From assembly GCA_947685225.1 (NCBI GenBank), contig CANTUV010000011.1, positions 62,484,501 to 62,548,500 of the forward strand: a stretch of 64,000 nt of DNA, read 5' to 3'. Shown piece after piece: positions 37,781 to 49,020 of the stretch. The notes under the pieces were generated by a model. That model made no database searches. It saw only the letters and a list, made by a program, of their open reading frames with translations, and was not told where the DNA came from. Made by a program: the position numbers and the translations under genes. This DNA comes from Garcia nutans. Taxonomy: Eukaryota; Streptophyta; Magnoliopsida; Malpighiales; Euphorbiaceae. Position 1 is the stretch's first letter. Every line of letters starts with the position of its first letter.

Positions 37781-40388
37781 TTTTAAAAAGAGAGAGAGAG
37801 AATATATAACTCTCTTACTTTGTAATATTGCAATTAGTTCTTAACGGGAGAAAGGAAAACAAATGTCCTCAATTCAGGACACTTTGATATATATTCTCCT
37901 TTTTTAATAAAATATTCAGCATATCCAATAATCCAATGTGTGATAAAAAAAATATTATTTATTTTTTTTTTTCTAATTCTGTTTGGCCGATTATTACCTT
38001 GCTTCAGAACTTATTTCTTTATTTCAAATCAAATTGTCGATTTTTTTAAGAAAAATATTAAAGTATTTTTGGTTCCTTTTAAATTTGCCAAATAAAATAA
38101 TATCATTATAATGACTAATCATTGATAAATTAATAACATTGTGGAAGCTTACAGCTTTGCATCTTTGTGCTCAAACATACACTGACACACATGCGGACGC
38201 ACGTGGCTTGTATCTGCCTCTTTGACTGAAGAAATTAATTTGAAACAGAAAAATCACTATCAATATTTGATTTTTATTTAGTTAATTTATTTTGCTACCT
38301 TTTAAACATATTCTATTAAGTTTCTCTTCATCAAGTTTGATTCATATTTTCAAAGTATAATATATTGGTAGGTGCTTTGACGCAACCCACATTATTCTAA
38401 TAATAATGTTTTTTAAGCGCACGAATGAGAATATTTTTGCATATATTAAGAAAAGCTCGGCAGTGGGGTGGAATCCAAATCATATATTCTTAACTACATT
38501 CTAAGGTTAATTAAACCACTAATTAACGACCATTCACTAAGCAAAGGAAATAAATCAAAATTATTAAATAGGTAGATATAACAACCATGCATGATAATAC
38601 TTATTCTAATAATTTATAACTAAAAAGTAAAAAAAAATAATTCAAGTCAAATTAAATAAAAATACTCCTATTTAATTATAAAAAAAACTAATAATCAGAT
38701 CATTAAAGAAAATTGAATATCTAAAATATTATTAGAATGATATTAATTTCTATTAAGTATTTTTATAGAAATCATAAATTAAAAAATATTATTATTATGC
38801 ACATTTACTGAAAAATACAGTTTGATGAATAAAAAAATTTAGAACATATGACATATATTTCAATTGTGATTTTATATGGTAATAATTTATCAATTTTATA
38901 CTTGTTTGTGCAATGTAATTAAGAAGTTAAAATTCAAATACCTTAGCATTAGGTTAATAAATTATAATTAAGTATTGATATGTCTTAAAAATGAGAAATA
39001 TATGATGTTTGTGTGGAAATGAATCGCAGTGATGTAAACATATACGTTGACAAATTTCGTTTTATATCGAAGGAGAAAGATTATATATAATTTCTTTATA
39101 TATATATATATACTTATATAATAAAATATAAATGTCACAAACAGGAGAACCGACACCCGATTTTATTCTTATTTGCATTTATTTTAAATGGAAATATTTG
39201 CATCTTTTTTGAATAATCAACAATAGGAAACACTTTCCAATAAAATTGTAAGCTTTTACATTTAACAAAATATACTTTATTTTGTGTAGATTATCCTCTT
39301 GACAAGCTTCACTTTTTTTTTTTAACTTATTTATTTGTGAACAAGAGTTTACCAGCAAGACTATGATGAGAGATTAATATGATTATTCAACATCCAAAAA
39401 GCTTGATTTACCATCCAATGCGCCAATAAACATTAGCCTCTCTTTAGCAATACATAAATTGAATAAAAATTATTAATATTATTGTAATAGTTTTTCATAA
39501 ATTCAATAAAAATAATAAGTTATACATTAATTATTATAATATTGTTTTGATAAATTCAACTCCTTATAAATTAAAAAAATAAAAAAAAACACAAATTTTC
39601 TGTTTTTAGCACTCGTTTAACTTTAACCATTGTAAGAATTGAAAAATTGACTCTTGCCCATTCGCAAACGCCAAGATCTCAGAAATTTCATAATATATAG
39701 AGAAAAATATTGCACAAAGTTAAAATAACCTTATCATATAAAATGCTGGGTCGGAAAAAAAAATCCTTATAGTTTACTCTAATTTAATCTATCCAATCTT
39801 AGATTCCTTGAGGATTAAAGATTAGATACTCGAAATTGCCAAAAACAATTACAATTTTACGAGAGAAACCTTTTTCTAAAAGTATCATAGACTACATTAA
39901 AAAAAATAAAGTAGTCGTCACTTTTTCAATAATAATTCACACTAAATATTCATATATATTTTCATTGTGGTGAACAAGAGATTAATTATATTCCTAGATT
40001 TATAAGATAGGACAGACTAACATTCTATATCTAATTGAAAGACGCCTCAAATAATTGAAAAGAGAATTTGTTATTGCAATATTCAAAATAAATTGATATT
40101 TATATTTAAAATAAACTAATTTTCATCGCTCAATTAAAATATTAATTTTTGAAAAAGGATTTGTTAATCTTGAATTTATATATATATATATATATATATA
40201 CTTTTTAATGCCAATAATAATAAAGTTTAGGTATCTTGACAGAATCTTCTGAAGTGTTCACATCACTTTGGATTGTTTAAAAAAGAGAGAGAAAAAAAAT
40301 ATAGTTATCTGATTAGTAATGATAAAGTTAAATAAGGTGATTAAGAGAGAGAGAGAGAGGTTGACCTATTTTTCTAGACAATGTGTCC

Positions 40389-40598
40389 TTATTTAGGGCA
40401 TAATATATTGTAAAATACATGATTGGTGGGACTATTGATTTCCAATATGCACACCCCATGTGGAGACCAATTCAGTTTGTGTTTCTTGGCTGCCTTAAAC
40501 CTTCGCAATATATTTACATATTTATGAGGCACCCCACAATCCGGAAAGGTATTTTGCTCACTAATTTGTTCTTCCATGTAATGTTTTGATGCAGAGCA
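40389..40598 (-). other. Unassigned minus-strand open frame
   Basis: A frame preceded by an acceptor-like TTTGTAG (about 40600) reads ASKHYMEEQISEQNTFPD and ends ..FYNILCPK before TAA. Its composition is more protein-like than neighbouring random frames (Cys, Trp, His, mixed charges), and the stretch is less AT-rich than its flanks. I recognise no family and found no further exon that joins it. It may be an exon of a small peptide gene or a gene fragment; chance is possible. Confidence 0.2.
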
Positions 40599-42918
40599 CC
40601 CTACAAAATTATTATTAAAGAATAAGAGCATGCATTAGCATTAATTAATAATTATAATTTTGTTTAATGAATTAACCTCGGGAATGATAAACAAGTTCAC
40701 CTTGAGGTTGGATTTCATGTTAAAGCATGTTAAACACAATCATGCTTGATTGGATTACTTGAGTTTAATTTTCTTAGTGGACTCCCTCTTCTATTTTATT
40801 TGATCCTCCATTTTAACTTTACTCATAAAGTTAAAAGAGTTGCAACTAATTATGAAAACTTGAAATAAAATATTAATAAGAGTTTACTTATATGATAAGT
40901 TTTTACTTTTTTTTTTATTAATTTTTTTTGAAAGCTCTTTTTTTTTATTAATTACATGTGAAAAAAAATATTCAGGGTTTAAATTTGAAATTTGAGCAAA
41001 AATAGTATACACTATTAGCTATTAAATTACAATTTCATAGTTTAATAAGTTTTAACTTTTTGCGTCAATGAAATATTAAGATAGGGAAGTTGGAGTTTGA
41101 ATTTTGGAAAAACAAAAATTGTTTAAATTTATTTTCTGTTTAGTATGACTTATAATTGGACATAATTTATACTATGTACTTTAACATTATAATTGACATA
41201 TGAAAACAATTATTTTTTTTGAAATTGATAATTAAGACTTTTTTTTATCCATAATAGAGAAATATATAATTTAAACTACAAATTTTTTTTTTAAGAAATT
41301 CAACTATACTAGCTAAATTATATTTTAAATTTTGAAGCTTGAATTTATTTATATGCATTTTTTTAATATGAAATATCTTATGCCGCTAAGTAAAATTTTT
41401 CTGCTAGTTTTTTAATTTGAAGTCTACAATTATAAAAATTACTGACTATTATCAAATTTTAATCCGAAATTTATTCTGATGAATAAAAGAAACTTAGAAA
41501 TAACTAACTTTTTGAAGATAAGAAATAACTAACTTAATAATAAGAAATAAGATTCTTGAAAATAATGTGAAGTTACTAGTTTTGTTAGTAGAATCGCATT
41601 ACACACACACACACACATGTACAAATGACTTTATATAGATTTAAATATTATGATATTTAAAATAAAAACACATGTATTCTTATTAAAAACAACATAAATA
41701 TTATGTTAATTTAAAAATTTTTTCACCTATTAATTTAGGTATATATGCAAGACAAAAATATTTATTAAGTTTAGATAAAAAAAATATATGAGATAATATT
41801 TTTTAATTGAAATTTTACCACTATATTTAATGCTTATGTCTAATCCAACATTAGAAAGTAAGTTCTATAAAATACATTCTCAGTAATAATAATAAATCGT
41901 TTGTTTTTTTTAATGGTGGGATCACAAATCATAGCCACCATATTGGCCAAAAAAAATCATAACCATCATGTTTTATTTTATTTTTAGTTTTGTTTATATC
42001 TTAGGGTTAATGAGGAGAAATTTAGTGGAATTTTTTGAGACTTACTAGTCCTCAATTTTCCCTGTCTCTTTATTATTATTATTTTTTATTCTTTATTATT
42101 ATTTTCTGGTAGTAACATTTAGTGGAGTTTTTATTATGTGCATTTGAAGTCGACGTTGCAAATTAAAACTTTTAATGCGGGGCCATGACATTGATTTTTT
42201 TTTTATTATATGTGATTTGTAGAAAAAGAAGTAATTTTTAGCTATAATTACATTGAAACAATGGCAGGATAAACAAATGATAAAATGAAACTATAATGCA
42301 TGTGAGTTTTCTCCTATTCAATTAACATTATTGATAATGCTGTATTCTAACAATTATCTGAAAAATACAAAGAAAAATTATCAAAATAAAAGTTTTGTAT
42401 GATCGTACTAGTTTGATATAGTTTAATCAAAACTCTAATTCATATAGTTTTTTTTTTCAATTAACTTAGGATTAAGTCTTTATTGAGTTGGGTCCAGATA
42501 AAATCATAAAATCTGAAAAATTCAAGTATTAAAGATTGTTATTTTTCACAATTTAAATTGATAAAAAGTCATTGTTATAAAACTGTTAAAACGATATAAA
42601 TTACAGAGAATTTTCATAATGAAAGTAGAAGCAACATGAGTAATGAATTGAAGTTCCAAACTCCATGAATGGGCAAGCAAGATTCAGGATTGATAGTAGG
42701 TACTAATTGCATGTTATAGGGAACAATAAAATAGGGAAAGGCATAAATAAGAATGGAAGAAGATTGGCCAAAAGAAGGAAAGCTAACACAAACAAATTAA
42801 GAGCTAAAAAATAACTTGTGATTGGCCAAATATAGAATTATTGGTGAATGAATTTTAGTGGTAAGGTAAGGTTAAATAAAGGAGGGTAGGTAATGAGAAT
42901 TGGGGCAGGGCCAAGGGC

Positions 42919-42939
42919 GGGGGGGGGGGGGGGGGGGGG
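42919..42939. repeat. Run of 21 G
   Basis: Twenty-one consecutive G (C on the other strand), bordered by GGGGCAGGGCCAAGGGC. Such a run is rare in AT-rich plant DNA. It could form a G-quadruplex and its exact length is prone to sequencing or assembly error. Confidence 0.8.
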
Positions 42940-44080
42940 ACCAGAGATTTGGCTCTGCCCTGGCCACAGGATGGTGGGGTCGCCACAGACAATGAAATCA
43001 ATTATTATCTCAGTACCAATATTCAGCACTCGAAAGGATTGTTGTTGATGTGAATGAAGTACCATGTTATATAGGATTATTATTGTTGATTCCGCAAAAC
43101 TATTATTATAAATAAATTTGTTTTGGCAGTTAGGCAGTCAGCAAAATCATCAGTATTGGCTGGTTTAATATTTACATAAAATATGCACCTATATAACTTT
43201 CAAGCAGCAAGATGAAACAGTATGAATTTTTTTCTCTTTTAATAAAAAATCTTAAGTTCGGATATTGAATATGGAAAACGTTTTATCTCTCTGATAGATA
43301 TATCTGAATCTGATGCAAATCCAGATTAAGTTGTAATTTCTAAATTGTATGATGCAAGAAATAATATTAGTCTTTCTAACCCTCTACTTCTAGGCTATAC
43401 AGTGCCTTCGTGTCTAATTAATTTGCAGAAGAATCGCAAAATTTCCATGCCAGCCTTCCTAAATTTTAATAATCGGATAAAACAATCAATAAAAGGTGGA
43501 TGCCATATATTAGATATACAGAGGTGTTTCTCAAAACTGTAGCTTTTCAGTTTATTGTGAAAAAAAAACTGAAAAAAATCATTTTTTATAATATAATAAT
43601 CAGTCTCGCTCTAATATAACTTATAAATTTTATCAAGCTTAGAACCCATATATATAAATATATATATATATAATAAAGAATGTGGCTGTTTAATATGATT
43701 AAAATCCTTTAAGAGTGCAATTTTTGGTGTCCTCATGGTTTTTTAAATGAAAAAGATATTAATAATGGACTGAAAAATAAATTAAAATTGTTTACTTAGA
43801 AGGAGATCATGGGTGCTGAATTAATTAGAATATGAGAATAATAATTGAGTCTTACGCATGTATGCCATTTGGCTGAGGTTAGCAACTGAGACACACCACG
43901 CTAGGCTATGAGAGGAATAAAAGAAGCTTTCATTTTCTAATACTTGGTGAGATTTCATTCTCAAAACTCAGTGTTACAATAAATGTGTAGAGTTGAATCC
44001 AGAGTTCTATATAACCTTAAATCCAGCCATCTCACTTTGAAAATAGAAACAATGCTGAATTACTGGAGATGCGGCTAATT

Positions 44081-44261
44081 AAGGGCGAAGCCAGACTTTT
44101 CAATGAAGGAGTCAAAATAAAAATATTATATATTTTTTAAAAAATTTAAAAGAAGAGTAATTAAGTATTTTAAAAATTTTAATAATATATATACATATAT
44201 ATAAAATTTTCAAAATAAAAGGGGAGCAGCTGCCCCTTCTAATGTAAGTGTTTTCGCCCTA
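44081..44261. mobile_element. Probable decayed hAT-like MITE
   Basis: 181 bp between AAGGGCGAAGCCAG (44081) and ..GTTTTCGCCCTA (ends 44261), a short inverted repeat (AGGGCGAA) of the same style as hAT ends. GGGGAGCAGCTGCCCC near the right end is also typical of this group. No convincing target duplication is left. No coding sequence. Confidence 0.5.
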
Positions 44262-45172
44262 TGTAGTAAGAAAATGCAAATAAAAGCCGAAACTTTCAAC
44301 AAAAAATATAACAATTTTAACCTATTCCTCCACGGACCTCGCTTACATTAACTCAAGGACCCAAAAATGCATAAATTAAGAACACTTTGTTCTACAAAAC
44401 AACATATGATATGCATGCTAGAAAATGCTTCACAGCAAAGCCAGGAAACTGGCTTTTCTACAACGGAATCCAAAAATTCCCCGTCATGGAACTGCTATCC
44501 AACCTCATGCGGCAACACTGCTTAACTGCTGCAAATCCCATTGGCATGTTCAAAACCAGATGATTAATTGTCTGAACCCATCGATCACAATGCAAAATCA
44601 AGCCATCTGCTTGCAAAACCAGGTTGAAAACACTTGTTGAAACTTACCACAAAACAGACCTCAATCCCATAAAAAATTCTGAAAAAGAGCACAGAATATT
44701 GGTAAGATATCTCTTGCAGTTGCGAGTGGAATCAACTGGAAATGGCACAAAATGAAATGCAAAGAAGATAACTAAGCAGATGGGAACTTTTTATGCAGTG
44801 CAAAGTTGTGCGACAAACATTTTGTATGCCATTCTAATCACACATATGTCACAAATATAATACAATATAGGGCACTGACTTGACATTAGAGAGATTAGGT
44901 ACAAATCAAGCCACCTGTTTTCAGCAAGGAAACTGTCAGCCTAGATGAAAGGAGATTCTCAACTTTGATAAAAAAAAAAGGTACAAAAGGAGAATGTAGA
45001 ATGAAATCTAGTTCCACAGAAGTCAAATTTTAACCATGCACTATAACTCATATAGACTGATAAATTCAGCTTAGATTCACTAGTCTTCAATAGAACCATG
45101 AGATGCAATTTTGTAATTCAATCTGCAAACTTATCATCAGTTCAGTTGCAAACTGTCACTCATTTAGTGTTT
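44262..45172. other. Intergenic / 3' flank
   Basis: No exon is seen. It probably includes the 3' untranslated region of the split gene whose last exon ends at 45173. Confidence 0.4.
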
Positions 45173-45767
45173 TCACCTTGCAATTTCAATTGCCTTTTCT
45201 TTTACAGATGACTCAGCCACATTCGTGAGCTGACTCAAGCATGTGTACATCTCTAAAAGAAAGCTATTAGAGTTGAAGCATACATGCACGATAAAAAGGC
45301 GGACAAGACATTTTAGGCATTCTCATGCATGGAACTTGTATGCGAAGAGAAGGTTTGACATCAATTAACTATCTATTGAGCATCTATAAAATCTAAAATG
45401 GAACACCATACATCACTAGATGACTAGATGATTGAACAACAATTCCTTCCAAAAATTTTTTTTTAAAGAGAAATAACTAAATCCAAGTTAATATCAAGCA
45501 CCTCGTGGCCACTGTTGGTATTTCAAGTGGAAGGGTAAAGCTTTACCATAAATTTCAACATAAAAAATATAGTTAGTTAGCCGCATATGAAAAAAATAAA
45601 GAAAAAAAGGGCATAATTGAGAGTTTGAAACAACTGCACAACATCAGGACTAATAATCAGGAAGTAAAATATCTACAATGCTTCCACTAAGCAAGAGAAG
45701 AATGAAACTATATAAAATAGACCACAAGAAAAAACGTACACAGACTTCCAATAGGCCCTCTTGCTCC
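45173..45767 (-). pseudogene. 3' end of an unidentified gene, truncated by an inversion
   Basis: Three pieces join in phase on the minus strand: 45767-45742 (donor T|GTGTAC), 45540-45502 (39 nt, donor CGAG|GTGCTT) and 45252-45173 (acceptor CTTTTAG, ends AGG TGA). They read [21 protein letters not shown] and EMYTCLSQLTNVAESSVKEK.. to a stop. I do not recognise the family; it looks helical and possibly armadillo-like. The upstream edge stops at the inversion breakpoint. The missing first part of this exon appears on the plus strand at 46958-47017, where it continues the same frame. Splice sites are short and the middle exon is small, so the model is tentative. Confidence 0.45.
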
Positions 45768-46516
45768 AAAAGGGAAGACTTAGCCAGGTTCTTGGCATAT
45801 TCAATAAGCTGATGTCATCCCCAAGCACTGACGAACAAGGCTTCTACGTTCTCAACACCGTGATTGAAAATCTTGACTACAGGGTCATTGCGCTCTACAT
45901 GGTTCACATCTGGAATGCTCTATTTACGCGCCTTCAGAACAAGAGGACAGTAAAGTTTGCCAAGTCTCTTGATTTTTATGTCACTGTTTTTGGTCAAGCA
46001 TGGTTCTGGAAACCTGGTAGACACAATGAATACAGTTCACCCAATATATTTATGGTAATTTTGAAGCAGTTCTGGATCCCCAATAGTAAGCTAATCACTG
46101 GACACATTGAGGTTAAATTAGCTGCAGTTGCCCTCAACCAGACTTATCTGTGAATCTCCTGTGCTTTTGGGTGCTGCAGCTGCTAGGCACTGGGGAAAAA
46201 TGCTGGATAGTATTGTTACTCTTCTCTCACGGCCAGAGGAGGATAGAGTTGAAGAGGAACCTGAAATGCCAGAAATTGGTGAAAATGCAGGTTATACTGC
46301 AACCTCTGTCAATTTTTATAATGCTGGAAAAAAGGAGGAAGATACTCTCAAGGACATAAAAGACCCAAAACAATTCTTAGTTGCTTCACTGGCACAGCTT
46401 TCTGATCTTTCTCCCGGGAGGTATCCCCAGATCATCAGTGAAAATCTTGAGCCAGCAAATCAAACAGCACTCCAGCAGTTTTGCAGCACTTTAAATTGCA
46501 ACCATCATCTATGTTT
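45768..46516 (+). pseudogene. CAS: CAS/exportin-2 pseudogene, C-terminal third (inverted piece)
   Basis: Reads [50 protein letters not shown], then after a garbled stretch [20 protein letters not shown], and after a frameshift near 46130 [70 protein letters not shown]. This is the C-terminal HEAT-repeat part of CAS (CSE1/XPO2), the nuclear-export receptor that returns importin-alpha to the cytoplasm with RanGTP. At least two frame changes are present, so it is dead. It points opposite to the rest of the gene at 47.0-49.0 kb, and its left edge begins exactly where that part stops. Confidence 0.85.
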
Positions 46517-46957
46517 ATCGGGTTATTCCGTTACTATTTGATGTTTTTATTGTTGTTACAAAATATTAATTGTTCTATGACATGGACATTCACTTTCACT
46601 TGATGAGAACAATTCCAGTGTGACGCCTAAATAAATACTGTGATATTTTTGGATCTCAATGGGTCGTTTGGATTACATAAATTGCTGTGCAATTGATTTA
46701 TGAAATGCTTTTGTTGGGCGAATATTTTACTTAATTAAAATATAATTGAGCACCGTCTGCATGCTTCAATGATATAATCAATATGATCTTTGCATAAAAG
46801 CTACGATTGTTTAGTTACAGCATGTATTTGAGAGTGTCCGTCCCTGTTCGTGTGTTTTGTGTATTGTTGGAAGGAAGGAGTGGGAGGGGAGGGGGTAGAA
46901 TCTTATGATTTTATAGTTTATAGTACTAAGTGCTTGGCGTTTCTTGTTTTGATTCAG
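46517..46957. other. Former downstream flank of CAS, inside the inverted segment
   Basis: No open frame. In the original order this lay between the CAS stop codon and the next gene. It contains a G-rich stretch at about 46870-46895. Confidence 0.4.
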
Positions 46958-47017
46958 GAATGAAAGTAATAGTTTAGATTTCTTCTCCTATGATCCTGAA
47001 TTAGAGACAGCAACTCT
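46958..47017 (+). pseudogene. Exon fragment of the unidentified split gene
   Basis: After an acceptor TTTTGATTCAG (ends 46957) the plus strand reads [20 protein letters not shown] and then runs straight into minus-strand CAS sequence. If the segment 45768-47017 is turned back, this piece joins LEQEGLLEV at 45767 with the frame intact. The upstream exon or exons of this gene were not found in the ~440 bases between it and the CAS stop. Confidence 0.4.
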
Positions 47018-48962
47018 CGGTTGAGCTCATTGGGTGCTTTTTGAAGGAAAGCTTGAAGTAGACGCACTAAGGCTGGAACATTTGAATTCCTCTTCCATGA
47101 ATCAGGAGACAGAAGTGTTAGATTTTTTGGGTTCCCTCCTATGTGAAAACCCAATATTTGAGCCCACTTATTTTAGCCCATTAGGCTATTAATGTTTAGC
47201 ATATTTTTATATACAAATATTACCCTAAGTCAAGTGTGTGTGTGTCATTGTGTATCAGCCACTAAAAGAGAAAAGAGAGAGAGAGAGAGAGAAAAGGGAG
47301 AGAAAAGAAAGAGAGAAATTTCTGCTTGAAATTCTCAACAGAGCAGTTTCCGTTTTCCGGCAATCTGACAGTCATCAGTGCACCGATCAGGCTGCAATTT
47401 GGACAGAAGTTAGAGAGCTCATCGTTCTTCATTCTGAACGGTGGAGATCTATTTTTGACGGTTGGATTTCCGGCATTTGTAGCTTGAAGTTTACTGTTCA
47501 CGTGCAGTTCTGCAACAGCGACCCGTTTGCCTTTCTCCGACGATCGGACGGTCATTTGTGGTCGGATTTGGCTGAATTTTGGTGAGCACGTTTAGAATTG
47601 ATTGTTATTTAATCTGGACGGTGGAGATCAGATTTGAATAACCGGAGCTCATCCATTGGCATGAACAGTAGCTATTTTTGGGTGATTTTTCTCCATTCTC
47701 TTGTTTATTTCTTGATGTTTGGTTGATTTTGTGTTGCTACTTACTTGAGGGTTGTTGTAGTAGCTTGTAGTTGCTGTAAACATTGATTTTGATAGTGGAG
47801 CTCTTTTTTACTTGGACCAAGAGAGGTCCCGTGGTTTTTATCCTTCACATTGAAGGGGTTTTCCACGTTAAAAATCATTGTGTTTATGTGTGAATGATTT
47901 TTGTGCATCTAGAGGCAGATTGTTGATTGGTTGTTTATTGAATTTTACTTAGTCACTCCTCATAGATTCATTCAAGTGGGGAAGAACTTATCCCAGTTCC
48001 TTTCCCATCAAGAAGAAGAGCAAAAATCTGCATGTACCTGAGGGAGATTGGAGGCCTACTCAACTCAACAAATTGAGCCAAGAGCTGGAATGCATATGGC
48101 AAAAACTCAGACACATCATTGGCCAAAATCATCTCAAGGCTGGGAAATAAGCTTGTTTCAAAGGCCGATATAAGAGAATTATCCCTCTAACATGCGCGCC
48201 TAACAAGAACAGCTACTGACTCAAAAGAGATAGTGAATGAAAATTGGATTCTTCGGATTTTTGCAAACTTCATTGAGAATTGAAGTCAATTCAGAAATGC
48301 AAGGTGCAGCAATCTCAGAGGATATTTCGGCCACACCTAGAACACGCATGATACACTTCATTACATACTGATTCTCATCAGACTCCGGAAACTTCAAAGC
48401 ATTGAAAAGATTATCTATAAACAATTGAAGATATGGTGTTACATCTAATGAAGTATACCGGGGTCGTCCCCCATCATCCTTGACCAGCAATAATTTCTCT
48501 ATAGCATAAGAATGAACCACATTCGCCTCGGAGCCAAGGAATCCAAGCAAATCTGGGAACAACTGAACTGCAAGAGGCTTTTGTATAAGACTTCTAAATA
48601 CTATAAAAAACTTCAGTGCACCAGCCTTAAGCATTGGAAAAGCATTTATATCTTGACTCTTCAATTCAGGCAATTTCACTTGGCCAAAAACGTTCTCAAT
48701 ATTCACAAGATAGTTTGAAACAGAAGTACCCCCAGCTTTTTAAGTTGTTAGTGAAACAACCAAATATATAGCACAATCTTTGTCCTTCCAATTTGTTGCA
48801 GGATTTGCAGAATAGGAATTCAACAAATTTTGTATTTGAATAGCAACCAATTCAGTTACTTGCGGCTTCCAATAGTTTTTCTTCTGCAACGGGGCGTGGC
48901 TCCGGCGACGGAGAAAGCGTGGCGAAGAAACACTGGGAGAGGAAATCTGGATTCAAATCCAT
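47018..48962 (-). pseudogene. CAS: CAS/exportin-2 pseudogene, N-terminus and middle (interrupted by solo LTR)
   Basis: Minus strand. The start codon at 48962-48960 gives [29 protein letters not shown], the CAS N-terminus. It then jumps, with a frame change at about 48870, to [20 protein letters not shown], near residue 430 of normal CAS; about 400 codons are missing. It continues with [14 protein letters not shown], a stop, [32 protein letters not shown] and [20 protein letters not shown] to HYLF, where one extra T shifts the frame near 48225; another stop follows in VLVRRAC*. The gene breaks at YMQIFALLL (48011), resumes beyond the LTR at 47115 with [20 protein letters not shown] and ends at the inversion edge after APNELN. 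CAS is normally ~970 residues and, in the plants I recall, intronless. Keeping its own leader argues for a decayed native gene or segmental copy, not a retrocopy. Confidence 0.88.
47116..48010. mobile_element. Solo LTR inserted in the CAS pseudogene
   Basis: 895 bp from TGTTAGATTTTTTGGG to ..TTTCCCATCA (TG..CA), flanked on both sides by AGAAG (47111-47115 and 48011-48015), a 5-bp target duplication. The insertion splits the CAS codons for LLL|LLSPDSW. Inside are a GA-rich tract (about 47267-47330) and a block GGACCAAGAGAGGTCCCGTG..GGGGTTTTCCACG typical of Copia LTR ends. No internal retrotransposon domains are present, so unequal recombination between two LTRs most likely left this one. The family is unlike the 279-bp LTRs at 50.6 and 55.8 kb. 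Confidence 0.8.
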
Positions 48963-49010
48963 GACTTGATAGAAATGTGTATGTCCGTGCTTGGGTTTTG
49001 CGAATGCAGC

Positions 49011-49020
49011 TTTAGGGTTT
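49011..49020 (-). promoter_or_regulatory. Telo-box in the former CAS leader
   Basis: AAACCCTAAA on the minus strand, about 50 bases before the CAS start codon. Telo-boxes near the transcription start are common in plant genes for growth and housekeeping. Its presence shows that promoter-proximal DNA is still attached to the dead gene. Confidence 0.5.

Larger units (their letters stand above)
35618..44080. other. Long AT-rich intergenic stretch
   Basis: No confident gene. Noted within: an ACGT/G-box cluster, a TTC microsatellite at about 37753-37780, AT microsatellites near 39100 and 40170-40200, an AC tract near 41600, a 21-G run, and one unassigned minus-strand frame at about 40.4-40.6 kb. 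These are listed separately where useful. Confidence 0.5.

Noticed and set aside
42838..43065. Minus-strand frame with a poly-proline stretch
   Set aside because: The prolines come only from the 21-G homopolymer; no other support.
47238..47585. Plus-strand 115-codon frame starting MCVIVYQPLKEK
   Set aside because: It lies wholly inside the solo LTR and starts in a GA-repeat tract; no known domain.
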